This document shows, piece after piece, positions 27,372 to 36,419 of a DNA stretch of 64,000 nucleotides. The position numbers and the translations under genes are program-made. The notes below the pieces were generated by a model, which was not told the DNA's origin, searched no databases, and was given only the letters and a program-made list of their open reading frames with translations. Numbering within the stretch: position 1 is the stretch's first letter; the number at the start of each line of letters is the position of its first letter. Source of the DNA: Bryobacterales bacterium (GTDB taxonomy: Bacteria; Acidobacteriota; Terriglobia; Bryobacterales; Bryobacteraceae); contig PMUP01000076.1 in assembly GCA_003166865.1 (NCBI GenBank), forward strand, positions 31,651-95,650, given 5' to 3'.

Positions 27372-27932
27372 TTAGGCGGGTGCGTTTGCCTGTCGAGCGA
27401 GCGGGAATGCCGTACTGGCCATCACCTCTTCGCTCTGAGCACGGTGGCGGTCGCAATGCGCCGCAATCAGAAGCAGCCACTGATACAAGTCGAGCTCGCC
27501 GATTACAGGATGCTTGAAGAAGTGCCGCCTCAAATCCGCGCTGGTGCTGGCGGCAAAATCGTGCGTCTGCTGGCGTGCCTCTTCGAATTCCTGTAATAGT
27601 TGCTCATCCGGCCAGCGGCCTGTCGGCGCCAGAACATCCGGCGCCTGGATTCGAGTGACGCGGTCCGCCACATTGGCGACCAGCACATCGTCCTGGCCTT
27701 CCATGGCGCTGCGCTTGGAAGAATCGGGGCCTGTCGCCAGAGTCTTTTGAATGGAGCCGAGCACCCGTTCTTCGACTACTGCGATGTGCTCCACGCATTC
27801 GGCGACAGTCCACCGGCCAGGCGCGGGACGGTGGTGCAATTGCTCGCGCGAAAGGCCCTGCGCCATGCGCAGCAAGCGCTCGCGCGATTCCGCAAGATTC
27901 TTCAATAACGATTCGCGTTCGGCAGAAGTCAA
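27372..27932 (-). CDS. DinB superfamily protein
   Basis: 186 residues. Four-helix DinB fold with the metal-site pattern: W-x-x-x-E-C-V-E-H-I (TVAECVEHI, His) and IAAHCDRHRAQ at the C-terminus. Such proteins are often thiol- or metal-dependent transferases induced by stress. The TTG at 27932 is chosen, not the ATG at 27968, because GAAGGGAG stands six bases before it and because TATAAT overlaps the ATG, placing the ATG before the transcription start. Confidence 0.8.
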   Translation of the reverse strand: MTSAERESLLKNLAESRERLLRMAQGLSREQLHHRPAPGRWTVAECVEHIAVVEERVLGSIQKTLATGPDSSKRSAMEGQDDVLVANVADRVTRIQAPDVLAPTGRWPDEQLLQEFEEARQQTHDFAASTSADLRRHFFKHPVIGELDLYQWLLLIAAHCDRHRAQSEEVMASTAFPLARQANAPA

Positions 27933-27966
27933 TTCGTTCTCCCTTCTTGACGGCTCGTCGCCTGCC

Positions 27967-27994
27967 ATTATACGCTTTGCGCAAGCCACGGCAA
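27967..27994 (-). promoter_or_regulatory. Promoter of the DinB-family gene
   Basis: TTGCCG (27994-27989), 16 bases, TATAAT (27972-27967) on the minus strand, with a strong ribosome-binding site (GAAGGGAG) 25-35 bases downstream. The perfect -10 decides the start of the DinB gene. Confidence 0.55.
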
Positions 27995-28091
27995 AGAATC
28001 CTCGGGTCCGCCTAACGGGTCAGTTTCCGGTTAGCGCGTTATTCATTCCCGACCCACTCTTCGATCAGATAAACTTAGCTGAATCACTCCT

Positions 28092-28795
28092 ATGCCTTTC
28101 AGGGCAGGTGACAGGCTCGGCCCGTATGAAATCCAGTCACCGTTAGGTGCGGGCGGCATGGGCGAGGTGTATCGCGCCACCGACCCGAAACTTGGCCGCG
28201 ACGTAGCACTCAAGGTGCTGCCCGCCGAGATGGCACACGATGCAGAGCGGATCGCGCGCTTTCGTTGTGAGGCGAAAGTGCTCGCCCAGCTCGACCACCC
28301 GAACATCGTCACGATCCACACGCTTTGTTCTTCCGCAAGGAGTTCCCGACCTTCCGGAATGCGGCGGAGCGGGCCATTGCGCTGAATCCCATGGATGGAG
28401 ACCCCGCCGCTCTGCTGGGTCACATGATGGCCTTCGCGGGCGACTGGGAACGCGGCTGCATTCTGGCGGAGCAGGCCAGGGGCCTGAACCCAAACCATCC
28501 CGGATGGTACTGGTTTCCCTCCTTCTTCGATGCGTATCGCAAGAAGGACTACCGGGGCGCGCTGGACGTTGCTTTCAAGATCAACATGCCTGGCTTCTGG
28601 CGAACGAACCTCGCGCTGGCGGCCGCGTACGGACAATTGGGGGAGCGGGAGGCAGCCGAGAATGCGTTGAAGGACTTGCTGGCCCCGAGGTCCGAGTTCG
28701 TTACCGGGGCACGCGAGGAACTCGCAAAGTGGTGGGAACCGGAACTCGTCGAGCACCTTATCGAAGGCCTACGAAACGCGGGACTGGAGACATAG
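28092..28795 (+). pseudogene. Ser/Thr kinase-TPR gene remnant with a large internal deletion and frameshift
   Basis: The 5' part codes for the first 76 residues of a Hanks kinase ([37 protein letters not shown]), close in sequence to the kinase at 24147. At about 28320-28325 the frame shifts, and from there the sequence codes for the C-terminal TPR part of a kinase-TPR protein ([60 protein letters not shown]). The catalytic loop, the activation segment and all of the middle are missing. It therefore looks like a deletion joining both ends, not a functional gene. The second part might still be expressed as a short TPR protein from TTG 28325. Confidence 0.8.
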
Positions 28796-28834
28796 GCTCG
28801 TGTTGTGACCCGCCGGCGCGTGGGAACTTTAAGC

Positions 28835-29122
28835 TTAGGCCGGGGCGCTCTTCTCTCCAGCGCTGGGTGGTTTGTCCTCGGTGCGCACTACCACAACGGT
28901 GAATTTCGACACCAATGCCGAAATCGCGCCGACCGCGGCCAAGACCGGGGCAAAGACCGCGCCGACCGCGGCCACCGTGATCGGAATCTCAACGAACGTG
29001 TTGCCGTGTTCATCCCGGACGATGATCCGGCGCACGTTGCCTTCATGCACGAGGGACTTGACCATATCCACGAGATCCCGTCCGAGCACCTGCACTTCCT
29101 CAACAAAGTCCTGTAAAGCCAT
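28835..29122 (-). CDS. DUF4342 domain-containing protein
   Basis: 95 residues. DFVEEVQVLGRDLVDMVKSLVHEGNVRRIIVRDEHGNTFVEIPITVAAVGAVFAPVLAAVGAISALVSKFTVVV is the usual DUF4342 plan: amphipathic helix, a short beta unit with (N/G)VRRIIV, and a hydrophobic hairpin that may enter the membrane. ATG at 29122 follows a G6 run acting as ribosome-binding site. Function unknown. Confidence 0.8.
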   Translation of the reverse strand: MALQDFVEEVQVLGRDLVDMVKSLVHEGNVRRIIVRDEHGNTFVEIPITVAAVGAVFAPVLAAVGAISALVSKFTVVVVRTEDKPPSAGEKSAPA

Positions 29123-29498
29123 GATGCCCCCCATCTAGCTTACGTGAACTCTGGAGTAATGTTCCTCCGGATTGCACCGATCTTATGGCCAGTGAATCCG
29201 GTTCTTGACCAGACGAGTCTTCTCAGGGGCGCGCTCAACCCGGGTGAGCGGTTGCTCGCCGCGGTAGGTCCCCGTCCTGAGAAGATCCGAACTGCCGCGT
29301 TGGCCGAAGTTGGCACGGGGGTCTACCGATCCAGACAGGCAGGCGGTAACGTTCTGGCCCTGGAGGGCCGAGGCTCAAGATCGCCGCTCACGTGGAAGTT
29401 TCTGCACAAAGGGAAAGTCGATCCATGGGGCGTCCGCCTGAAAGCGCCAGCACCGAACGCCGTCGCGGCTGCAGCTTTGGTGTCCCAGGTATTTCGTG
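29123..29498. other. Intergenic region without recognised gene
   Basis: 376 bases between the 3' end of the kinase at 29499 and the start of the DUF4342 gene, both on the minus strand. A plus-strand frame (29144-29515) is open but its translation has no domain, and it overlaps the kinase gene; I do not accept it. The region should contain the promoter of the DUF4342 gene, but no convincing hexamers were found. Confidence 0.5.
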
Positions 29499-31289
29499 TT
29501 ACTGCGAGAGCGTGATGGAGCGGCGGAGAGTGAACTTGATCCTGGTCTGCGCTGGAATGACGACGACGTAGGGCTTGGCGGCGCCGGACGCGGCGCCCTG
29601 CGCGGCGCCCTGACCACCACCATGGCCAAAAAGCCCGCCAAAGGTCGCTCCAATGGCCGCTCCGGCGATTACTTTCTTTTTGCTGCGCTCAATGCTCTGT
29701 TTTTCAAAGACGCTGGTGCGCGGGCTGTAGTCCGTTCCGTTAATGGTTACAGTGACCAGCTGCAGCTGAACATCCGTGCGCGCGGCCACGGGTGCTTGCG
29801 CCAGGTTTATGAGCGACACACTTGCGTCCGCGCCAGCCGGGATAGCCTCCATACCATTCACGTCAACCGCGGCATCCACGCTGGCGCCAAATTTATCGCC
29901 GACCATATTCATGGAAGAATCCACTGGGTCGGTCAGGCGGATAGCGACGACAGTACCGGCTGGAATTACCAGGGGCCCTTGATCGGCGCTGTTATCGGCT
30001 GGAGCGGCCGGCTGCACGGGCGCCACCGCAACACCAACCCCGGGTTGGACTGGCACGACGGCAACACCGGGGGTGGCCACAACGCCCGGTACGACGGCAA
30101 CTCCCGGGGCGCCGGCAACGCCATCCACCGGGGCGCCGGGCTGGGCGGGAACCGCACTGGAAGCAGGCTGGCCCGGGACTGCGGGTGTCGCGCCTGGCGT
30201 GGCGGACGGGTTATTGGCGGCGCTCTGCGCCGGTGCGCTGGGGGTGTGAGCGCTCAGCCGCTCGCCGAGCCGTTTGGCTGCTCCGGGAAACGCGGCGATC
30301 AAGAAACCAGCTAGAGCGAGAACAGCGACCAGGCCTGCCGCCATGACCCTCCGCTCTGGTGTGAAAAAGCTGGAGGCCGCTGCCTGGGCTGCTCGCGGTG
30401 ACGCTACCGCCGCTGGAGCTACTACGTCCAGCATGGTGACCGTCGGATGTGCGCTCATCACGGGCGCCGCGGGGACCACGCCGGGGGAAGGATCGAGCGC
30501 CGCGCCGAATTCCTCCACGCTCTGATATCGAGCGTCCGGATTCTTCTCCAGCGCCTTGAGAACCGCTTTCTCCACACCTTTCGGAACGAAGGGAAAAATG
30601 CTGGTCGGCAGCGGCGGCGAAGTATTCACGTGATCCGCCATGATTTGGTAGTCGCTATCGGCGCTGAAGGGCACCTTGCCGGTCAGCATTTCGTACAGTG
30701 TTACTCCGAGAGAATAGATGTCTGACCGGAAATCCACGGCGCGATTCAGAAATTGCTCGGGGGACATGTACAAAGCGGTGCCTATCTGAGCCCCGCTCTT
30801 CGCCAGGCCGCGGGCGCTCAGGGCTTTCGCAATGCCGCAATCCATCACCTTGACGACGCCTTGGCGGTTGAGCATGATGTTGGCGGGTTTGATATCGCGA
30901 TGGACGATGCCCATCCGGTGCGCAAATCCGATGCCCGATAGCGCCTGCCGGAATAGTGCAATTGCCTCGTCGCTCGGGATCGGGCCCCGGCGCCGCACCA
31001 TCTGCTCGAAAGTCTCGCCTTCGATGAACTCCATGACCACGAAGGGACGGCCGTTCTCGATGAGGAGCGCGTACAGCGTCGCTAGATTCGTGTGATTGAG
31101 ATTGCCCAGCGCCTTAGTTTCAGCTCGGAAACGCTGCTCCAACTCGGGATTGCCGCTCAGCTCCGCGTTCAACGCCTTGACGGCGACGGTGCGGTCCAAA
31201 TTGACGTCGACGGCTTTGTAGACCACGCCCAGGCCGCCTTCGCCAATCTTTTCCAGTATTCGATAGTGCCCAATTTCCGTTCCGATCAT
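29499..31289 (-). CDS. Transmembrane Ser/Thr protein kinase with DCG instead of DFG
   Basis: 596 residues. Kinase domain about 8-265: GEGGLGVVYKAVD, Lys38 (VAVKAL), HRDIKPANIM with Asp132, then VMDCGIAKAL, in which the Phe of the DFG motif is Cys (150-152); the other catalytic residues are intact, so it may be active. TM about 315-334. A Pro/Ala/Val-rich linker with many repeats (about 350-450) leads to a C-terminal domain VIPAGTVVAIRLTDPVDSSMNMVGDKFGASVD ... FGGLFGHGGGQGAAQGAA that resembles a secreted acidobacterial domain family of unknown function. Confidence 0.9.
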   Translation of the reverse strand: MIGTEIGHYRILEKIGEGGLGVVYKAVDVNLDRTVAVKALNAELSGNPELEQRFRAETKALGNLNHTNLATLYALLIENGRPFVVMEFIEGETFEQMVRRRGPIPSDEAIALFRQALSGIGFAHRMGIVHRDIKPANIMLNRQGVVKVMDCGIAKALSARGLAKSGAQIGTALYMSPEQFLNRAVDFRSDIYSLGVTLYEMLTGKVPFSADSDYQIMADHVNTSPPLPTSIFPFVPKGVEKAVLKALEKNPDARYQSVEEFGAALDPSPGVVPAAPVMSAHPTVTMLDVVAPAAVASPRAAQAAASSFFTPERRVMAAGLVAVLALAGFLIAAFPGAAKRLGERLSAHTPSAPAQSAANNPSATPGATPAVPGQPASSAVPAQPGAPVDGVAGAPGVAVVPGVVATPGVAVVPVQPGVGVAVAPVQPAAPADNSADQGPLVIPAGTVVAIRLTDPVDSSMNMVGDKFGASVDAAVDVNGMEAIPAGADASVSLINLAQAPVAARTDVQLQLVTVTINGTDYSPRTSVFEKQSIERSKKKVIAGAAIGATFGGLFGHGGGQGAAQGAASGAAKPYVVVIPAQTRIKFTLRRSITLSQ

Positions 31290-31398
31290 ATGTCTAGCGC
31301 CCCTGAATCGCTCGCTCGATCATCTTGCTGCGTGGACCGCTGGCAGCTCTTGTGTGTTGCGGATCTCCATTTTTGTTCAATCAGTATACACCCAGTTG

Positions 31399-31427
31399 CG
31401 CCTGGTCGCGCTCCCCAGGCGTAAAAT
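31399..31427 (+). promoter_or_regulatory. Inverted repeat and -10 hexamer in front of the molybdenum hydroxylase operon
   Basis: CGCCTGG (31399-31405) and its reverse complement (31415-31421) flank a nine-base loop; directly after the second arm stands TAAAAT (31422-31427), six bases before the ATG at 31434. The dyad would cover the -35 position and could be an operator; the spacing suggests a leaderless mRNA, though GGAG lies within the last six bases. Confidence 0.4.
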
Positions 31428-31433
31428 CGGAGT

Positions 31434-31901
31434 ATGGAACTCGTCGTCAACCAAAAGCATTACCGGCTCCTGGTGGACCCGGAACGGAGGCTCCTCTGGG
31501 TCCTGCGCGACGAACTCGAACTGACTGGCGCCAAATACGGCTGCGGCGAAGGCCAGTGCGGCGCCTGCACTGTCTTGATCGACGGCGCTCCCATCCGGTC
31601 CTGCATCACACGCGCATCGGCCGTGGCTGGAAAACAGATCACAACCATCGAGGGCCTGGCGCAAAACGGGAAACTGCACGCATTGCAGGAAGCCTTTATT
31701 GAAGCCGACGCCATGCAGTGCGGCTACTGCACGCCCGGCATGATCTTGTCGGGTGTCAGCCTGCTCAAGAAAACGCCGCAGCCCTCCGAGCCCGAAATCC
31801 GCCGCGCGCTGGAAGGTAACGTTTGCAGGTGCGGCACGTATCCGCGCATCATCAGAGCCGTTCAAATCGCCGGCGCGAATTCCGGAGTCCAGCATGCCTG
31901 A
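31434..31901 (+). CDS. (2Fe-2S) small subunit of an isoquinoline-1-oxidoreductase-type molybdenum hydroxylase
   Basis: 155 residues, the usual size. Electron-transfer subunit with two [2Fe-2S] clusters: the plant-type set Cys37, Cys42, Cys45, Cys57 and the second set Cys96, Cys99 (CGYC) with Cys131 and Cys133 (VCRCG). It overlaps the large subunit by eight bases, so the two are coupled. The type is IorA/aldehyde-oxidoreductase-like; the substrate is unknown, and no FAD subunit is present nearby, as usual for two-subunit enzymes. Confidence 0.92.
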   Translation: MELVVNQKHYRLLVDPERRLLWVLRDELELTGAKYGCGEGQCGACTVLIDGAPIRSCITRASAVAGKQITTIEGLAQNGKLHALQEAFIEADAMQCGYCTPGMILSGVSLLKKTPQPSEPEIRRALEGNVCRCGTYPRIIRAVQIAGANSGVQHA

Positions 31902-34119
31902 GATCGAACTGGAACGCTATGAATTGTTCGAGACTCCGGCGTATAGCTTCGAGCCGGAGCAAAGCGACGTCCTCGAGATGCAGCGGCGCGAGTTTTTCAA
32001 ATTCCTCGGCGGTGGGTTGGTCCTGCTTCTGGCTCTCGATACTCGGGCCACCGCGCAAGAATCCGGCCGCGGTCCCGCCTTCCGTGGCGATGCCCGCCCT
32101 CCCGAGCTCGCCGCTTGGCTGCACATCGCTGAAGATGGCTCTATCACTGTTTATACCGGCAAGACCGAGGTAGGCCAAAACATCCGCACTTCTCTCGCGC
32201 AGGCCGTCGCCGAAGAGTTGCGCACACCCATCCAGTCGATCCGTCTGGTGATGGCCGACACCGATCTCACGCCCTACGACCTGGGCACCTTCGGGAGCCG
32301 CACCACTCCGCTCATGGCGCCGCAAATGAAAAAGGTTGGCGCGGCCGCGCGTGAAGCGCTCATCGATCTTGCCGCTGAGAAGTGGAAGCTCGATCGCTCG
32401 TCGATCACAGTCGCCGCCGGCGTGGTCAAGAATAACGTCACTGGCGAAGCCGTTGGCCTTGGCGAACTGACTCGCGGGCAGAAATTGCTCCGGACCATTT
32501 CTGGGGCAGAAGCCGGAGCCGGCTCGGGCGTTACTCCCGCCGCCGAATGGAAGCTCGAAGGCACGTCCGCCGCCAAGCTGAATGCTCTCGACATGGTGAC
32601 CGGCGCGCATCGGTACACGCCAGATCTCACGCGCCCCGGCATGCTCTACGGCCGCGTCCTGCGTCCTCCCGCGTTCAACGCCAAACTGGCATCCTTCGAT
32701 TCGAAAGAAGCCAGCGCCATTCCCGATGTCGTCATCATGCGGGATGGAGATTTCGCGGGAGCCGTCGCCTTGGATGAAGTTACGCTCGGCAAAGCCATTG
32801 GCGCGATCAAGGCTGAATGGAAAACCGAGCCCCAACCGTCCAACAAGGAACTCTTCACCTACTTGAAGGAGCACCCGGTTACGCAGAGCATCGCCGGTGA
32901 AGTTGGTCCAGGTCAGCTGCCCATTCACGGCGATATCGAACAGGGACTGCAAGCCGCCGCCCACCAACTCGAGGCCACTTACACTGTCGCGTATATCGCG
33001 CACGTGCCGCTCGAGCCGCGTTCGGCCGTCGCCGAATGGAACAATGGCAAACTGACCGTGTGGACCGGCACCCAGCGCCCCTGGGGCGTCCAGGGTGAAC
33101 TGGCCGCGGCTTTCAAGATCCCCGAGGATCGCGTTCGCGTCATCGTTCCCGACACCGGCTCGGCTTACGGCGGCAAACATACCGGCGAAGCAGCCGTCGA
33201 AGCAGCACGTCTCGCGAAAGCCGCGGGCAAACCCGTGAAGCTCATCTGGTCTCGCGAAGAAGAGTTCACTTGGGCGTACTTCCGCCCAGCCGGCCTCATC
33301 GAGATTCGCAGCGGCGTATCGAGCGATGGCCTGATCACGGCGTGGGAGTTTCACAATTACAATTCCGGGCCTTCCGCCATTGAAACGCCCTACGATATCG
33401 TCAACCGCACCACCCAGTTTCACGCCACCGAGTCACCGCTGCGGCAGGGATCGTACCGCGGTCTCGCAGCCACCGCCAATCACTTCGCGCGCGAGTCGCA
33501 CATGGACGATCTGGCGGCCGCCGTCGCAATGGATCCTCTGGAATTTCGGCTGAAGAATCTCAAGAACGAGCGGCTGCGCGCTGTTCTCGAGGCCGCCGCC
33601 CAGAAGTTCGGCTGGGGCAATTCGAAGAGCGAATCCAGTCACGGATTCGGCCTCGCCTGCGGCGTCGAGAAGGGCGGCTACGTCGCCACCTGCGCCGAAA
33701 TCTCCATCGTTACGCCGGAGTTTCTTGGAGCCGAAGTAACGCCCGGGCCTCCGACGGTGAAAATCGAGCGCGTTGTTACTGCGTTTGAGTGCGGCGCCAT
33801 CGTGAATCCCGAGCATCTCAGGAACCAGATCGAAGGCGCCATCGTGATGGGGATCGGCGGCGCGCTCTTCGAAGCCGTCGAGTTCTCGAACGGCCGCATC
33901 TTGAATTCGCGTCTTTCCAAGTATCGCGTTCCCCGCTTCAGCGATCTGCCGGTGATCGAGACGGTTCTCGTGGATCGCAAGGATCTGTCTTCCGCGGGTG
34001 CGGGCGAAACACCCATCGTCGGCCTGGCCCCGGCGGTGGGCAACGCGATCTTTCACGCCACCGGCACTCGCTTTCGATCGCTGCCGATGACACCCCGGGG
34101 ATTCGTCCAGCCCCTGTGA
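31894..34119 (+). CDS. Molybdopterin-binding large subunit of a xanthine-dehydrogenase-family hydroxylase (IorB-like)
   Basis: 741 residues. A 30-residue N-terminal extension precedes the Tat-like motif QRREFFKFLGGG (Arg31, Arg32), so the enzyme is probably exported folded and sits in the periplasm. Then come the aldehyde-oxidase/xanthine-dehydrogenase Mo-binding blocks (TGKTEVGQNIRTSLAQAVAEEL; VPDTGSAYGGKHTGEAAVEAARLA; LRQGSYRGLAATANHFARESHMDDLA). GAGETP near the C-terminus provides the catalytic Glu of the Mo hydroxylases. ATG at 31894 lies within the stop of the small subunit. Its own stop overlaps the rnr start (GTGA). Mo-cofactor maturation genes (XdhC) are not nearby. Confidence 0.9.
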   Translation: MPEIELERYELFETPAYSFEPEQSDVLEMQRREFFKFLGGGLVLLLALDTRATAQESGRGPAFRGDARPPELAAWLHIAEDGSITVYTGKTEVGQNIRTSLAQAVAEELRTPIQSIRLVMADTDLTPYDLGTFGSRTTPLMAPQMKKVGAAAREALIDLAAEKWKLDRSSITVAAGVVKNNVTGEAVGLGELTRGQKLLRTISGAEAGAGSGVTPAAEWKLEGTSAAKLNALDMVTGAHRYTPDLTRPGMLYGRVLRPPAFNAKLASFDSKEASAIPDVVIMRDGDFAGAVALDEVTLGKAIGAIKAEWKTEPQPSNKELFTYLKEHPVTQSIAGEVGPGQLPIHGDIEQGLQAAAHQLEATYTVAYIAHVPLEPRSAVAEWNNGKLTVWTGTQRPWGVQGELAAAFKIPEDRVRVIVPDTGSAYGGKHTGEAAVEAARLAKAAGKPVKLIWSREEEFTWAYFRPAGLIEIRSGVSSDGLITAWEFHNYNSGPSAIETPYDIVNRTTQFHATESPLRQGSYRGLAATANHFARESHMDDLAAAVAMDPLEFRLKNLKNERLRAVLEAAAQKFGWGNSKSESSHGFGLACGVEKGGYVATCAEISIVTPEFLGAEVTPGPPTVKIERVVTAFECGAIVNPEHLRNQIEGAIVMGIGGALFEAVEFSNGRILNSRLSKYRVPRFSDLPVIETVLVDRKDLSSAGAGETPIVGLAPAVGNAIFHATGTRFRSLPMTPRGFVQPL

Positions 34120-36419
34120 CCGACGCCTCTATCCTCGAACATGTCGGACGGTTGCCGCACGCCCGAGCGACGTTCAAACAACTGGTCCGCGAACTAGGGT
34201 CCCTGGTAGCCTCGCGCGACGAACTTGAGCAGGCACTCGATCGTCTAGTCGAGCGCGGCCAGCTCATCGAAGTCCGCTCCGGCCATTTTGTCGTCACGCG
34301 CTTCAGTCGCGAATACGCGGTCGGCCGCTTGAACATGCACCGCGATGGCTATGGATTTCTGATTCCCGATCATCCCATCGAAGGGTTGCGCGGCGACGTC
34401 TACATCCGGCGCGAGTCGGCTCAAGCCGCCATGCACGGCGATCGCGTGGTGGTACGCATCGCGCGAATCGAAAAGGACGGCCGCGCCGACGGTGAGATCG
34501 TCAAGGTCCTTCGCCGCGCGCACCAAACCGTGGTGGGCGAGTTTCGGATTCGCAAGCGTGGACATTTTGTGGAACCGCATGACGAGAAGATTCGCCAATG
34601 GATCCAAATCCCGGAAGGCATGGAAGTGCCTCCGGTCTCGGTGAATCGCGATCGCGTCGGAGTGGCGCCCCTGGAGGTGAAGTCACCCGAAGATCTCGAC
34701 GGCATGGTTGTCAACGCCGAGATTCTCGAGTTTCCCGAAGATGGCGGCTACGCGGTTGGCCGCGTGATCGAGATCCTTGGCCGCCCGGATGATTTCGGTG
34801 TGGATGTCGAAATCATGATCCGGAAGCATCACATCCCGCATCAGTTTCCGCCGGAAGTCCTCGAACAAGCGCAGCGTTTTGCGGACACAATTCAGCTCGA
34901 TGAACTCACTGGACGCAAAGACTATCGCTCGCTCGACATCGTTACCATCGATGGCGAGACCGCGCGCGATTTCGATGACGCCGTCTGGGTGGAGCGCTTG
35001 CCGAATAGCAACTATGCGCTGCACGTCCACATCGCCGATGTCAGCCACTACGTGAAGCCGGGCAGTCCCATCGACGAAGAGGCATTCCTGCGCGGCACCA
35101 GCGTCTATTTTCCGGATCGCGCCGTCCCCATGCTTCCGCTCGAGCTGTCCACCGAAATCTGTTCGTTGAAACCGGGCGTCGATCGCTTGGTCCTTTCCGT
35201 CGAGCTGGAGATCGACCGGCGCGGCGCCATCATCGCGCAAACCTTCGGGCGAGGTGTCATCAGAAGCATTGAGAGGATGACCTACACCGATGTTCACGCG
35301 CTGCTTGAAGGCGACGCGGCGCTCCGTGAGCGCTACACGCGTTTAGTTGAACGGTTTCAATTAATGCGTGAACTGGCGCTGCTCCTGAACAAGAAGCGTA
35401 TTCAACGTGGCGCCATCGATTTCGATATGCCGGAACCGCTGATCCAATTCGACCAGTTTGGCGAAATGGCCAGCGTCACGCGCAGCGCCCGCAATATCGC
35501 GCACCGCATCATTGAGGAATTCATGCTTTCGGCCAATGAAGCCGTCGCCTCGCACTTGGAGCAAGCCGGGATCGCGTCGATCTTCCGCATCCATGAAAAA
35601 CCGGATCCGAAGCGCGTGATGGAGTTCGAGGAGATCGCCACGCACTTCGGCTATTCGCTTGGCATCGGTGCGATTCCCGTGAAGCGGTTCCGCACGCCCA
35701 TGCGCCGGCGCGACGGAAAAATGGTGCACCGCGATATTGGGCTGGCGAGCGACAGCGTCAACATCTCTTCGCGGAATTATCAAAAGCTGATCGCGCAAAT
35801 CGAGGGCAAGCCCGAGGAGCGCATTCTGAGCTACCTCATGCTGCGATCGTTGAAGCAAGCCCGGTACAGCGCCGATAACCGCGGGCACTTCGCGCTGGCG
35901 GCTTCGAGCTACACGCATTTTACGTCGCCCATCCGCCGATATCCCGACCTGATCGTGCATCGCATCCTGGACGCATCGCTGCTTGACCCACGTGACGGCC
36001 AGCGTGATCTGATCTCACCTGAGCGCCTGGAAGTGATCGCTCACGATTGCTCCGAGACCGAGCGCCGCGCCGCCGAGGCCGAGCGCGAACTGGTGGAGTG
36101 GAAGAAGGCACGTTTTATGGAGGACCACGTCGGTGAGGAGTTCCGCGGCCTGATCACCAGCACCACGCGCTTCGGATTTTTCGTCGAGCTCGAGAATTTG
36201 TTCGTCGAAGGCCTGGTTCCAATCGATACGCTGCCTGGCGATCGCTACATGTTTCAGGAAAAGGTGCGGAAGATTGTTGGGCAACGCACCCGGCGCGAGT
36301 TTAGCATCGGCGATACGGTCACAGTGCTTCTGGACCGCGTGGATCCGGTGGAGCGCAAGCTGCAGTTTTCGCTGATCGAGCCGGAGAAGGCGCGCAAAAA
36401 GCGCCGCCGCGCCGACTAA
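34116..36419 (+). CDS. rnr: Ribonuclease R
   Basis: Processive 3'-5' exoribonuclease that degrades structured RNA. 767 residues: an N-terminal helix-turn-helix part (LEHVGRLPHARATFKQLVRELG), cold-shock domains, the RNB catalytic domain with DIVTIDGETARDFDDAVW (the Asp cluster that binds Mg) and SHYVKPGS, an RYPDLIVHR motif, and a C-terminal S1 domain (GEEFRGLITSTTRFGFFVELENLFVEGLVP) followed by a basic KARKKRRRAD tail. GTG at 34116 is the only start that gives the family N-terminus; it overlaps the hydroxylase stop. The last four bases overlap the convergent membrane-protein gene. Confidence 0.93.
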   Translation: MTDASILEHVGRLPHARATFKQLVRELGSLVASRDELEQALDRLVERGQLIEVRSGHFVVTRFSREYAVGRLNMHRDGYGFLIPDHPIEGLRGDVYIRRESAQAAMHGDRVVVRIARIEKDGRADGEIVKVLRRAHQTVVGEFRIRKRGHFVEPHDEKIRQWIQIPEGMEVPPVSVNRDRVGVAPLEVKSPEDLDGMVVNAEILEFPEDGGYAVGRVIEILGRPDDFGVDVEIMIRKHHIPHQFPPEVLEQAQRFADTIQLDELTGRKDYRSLDIVTIDGETARDFDDAVWVERLPNSNYALHVHIADVSHYVKPGSPIDEEAFLRGTSVYFPDRAVPMLPLELSTEICSLKPGVDRLVLSVELEIDRRGAIIAQTFGRGVIRSIERMTYTDVHALLEGDAALRERYTRLVERFQLMRELALLLNKKRIQRGAIDFDMPEPLIQFDQFGEMASVTRSARNIAHRIIEEFMLSANEAVASHLEQAGIASIFRIHEKPDPKRVMEFEEIATHFGYSLGIGAIPVKRFRTPMRRRDGKMVHRDIGLASDSVNISSRNYQKLIAQIEGKPEERILSYLMLRSLKQARYSADNRGHFALAASSYTHFTSPIRRYPDLIVHRILDASLLDPRDGQRDLISPERLEVIAHDCSETERRAAEAERELVEWKKARFMEDHVGEEFRGLITSTTRFGFFVELENLFVEGLVPIDTLPGDRYMFQEKVRKIVGQRTRREFSIGDTVTVLLDRVDPVERKLQFSLIEPEKARKKRRRAD

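Noticed and set aside
29144..29515. 123-residue plus-strand frame between DUF4342 and a kinase
   Set aside because: No recognisable pattern, overlaps the kinase 3' end, and contains no ribosome-binding site.
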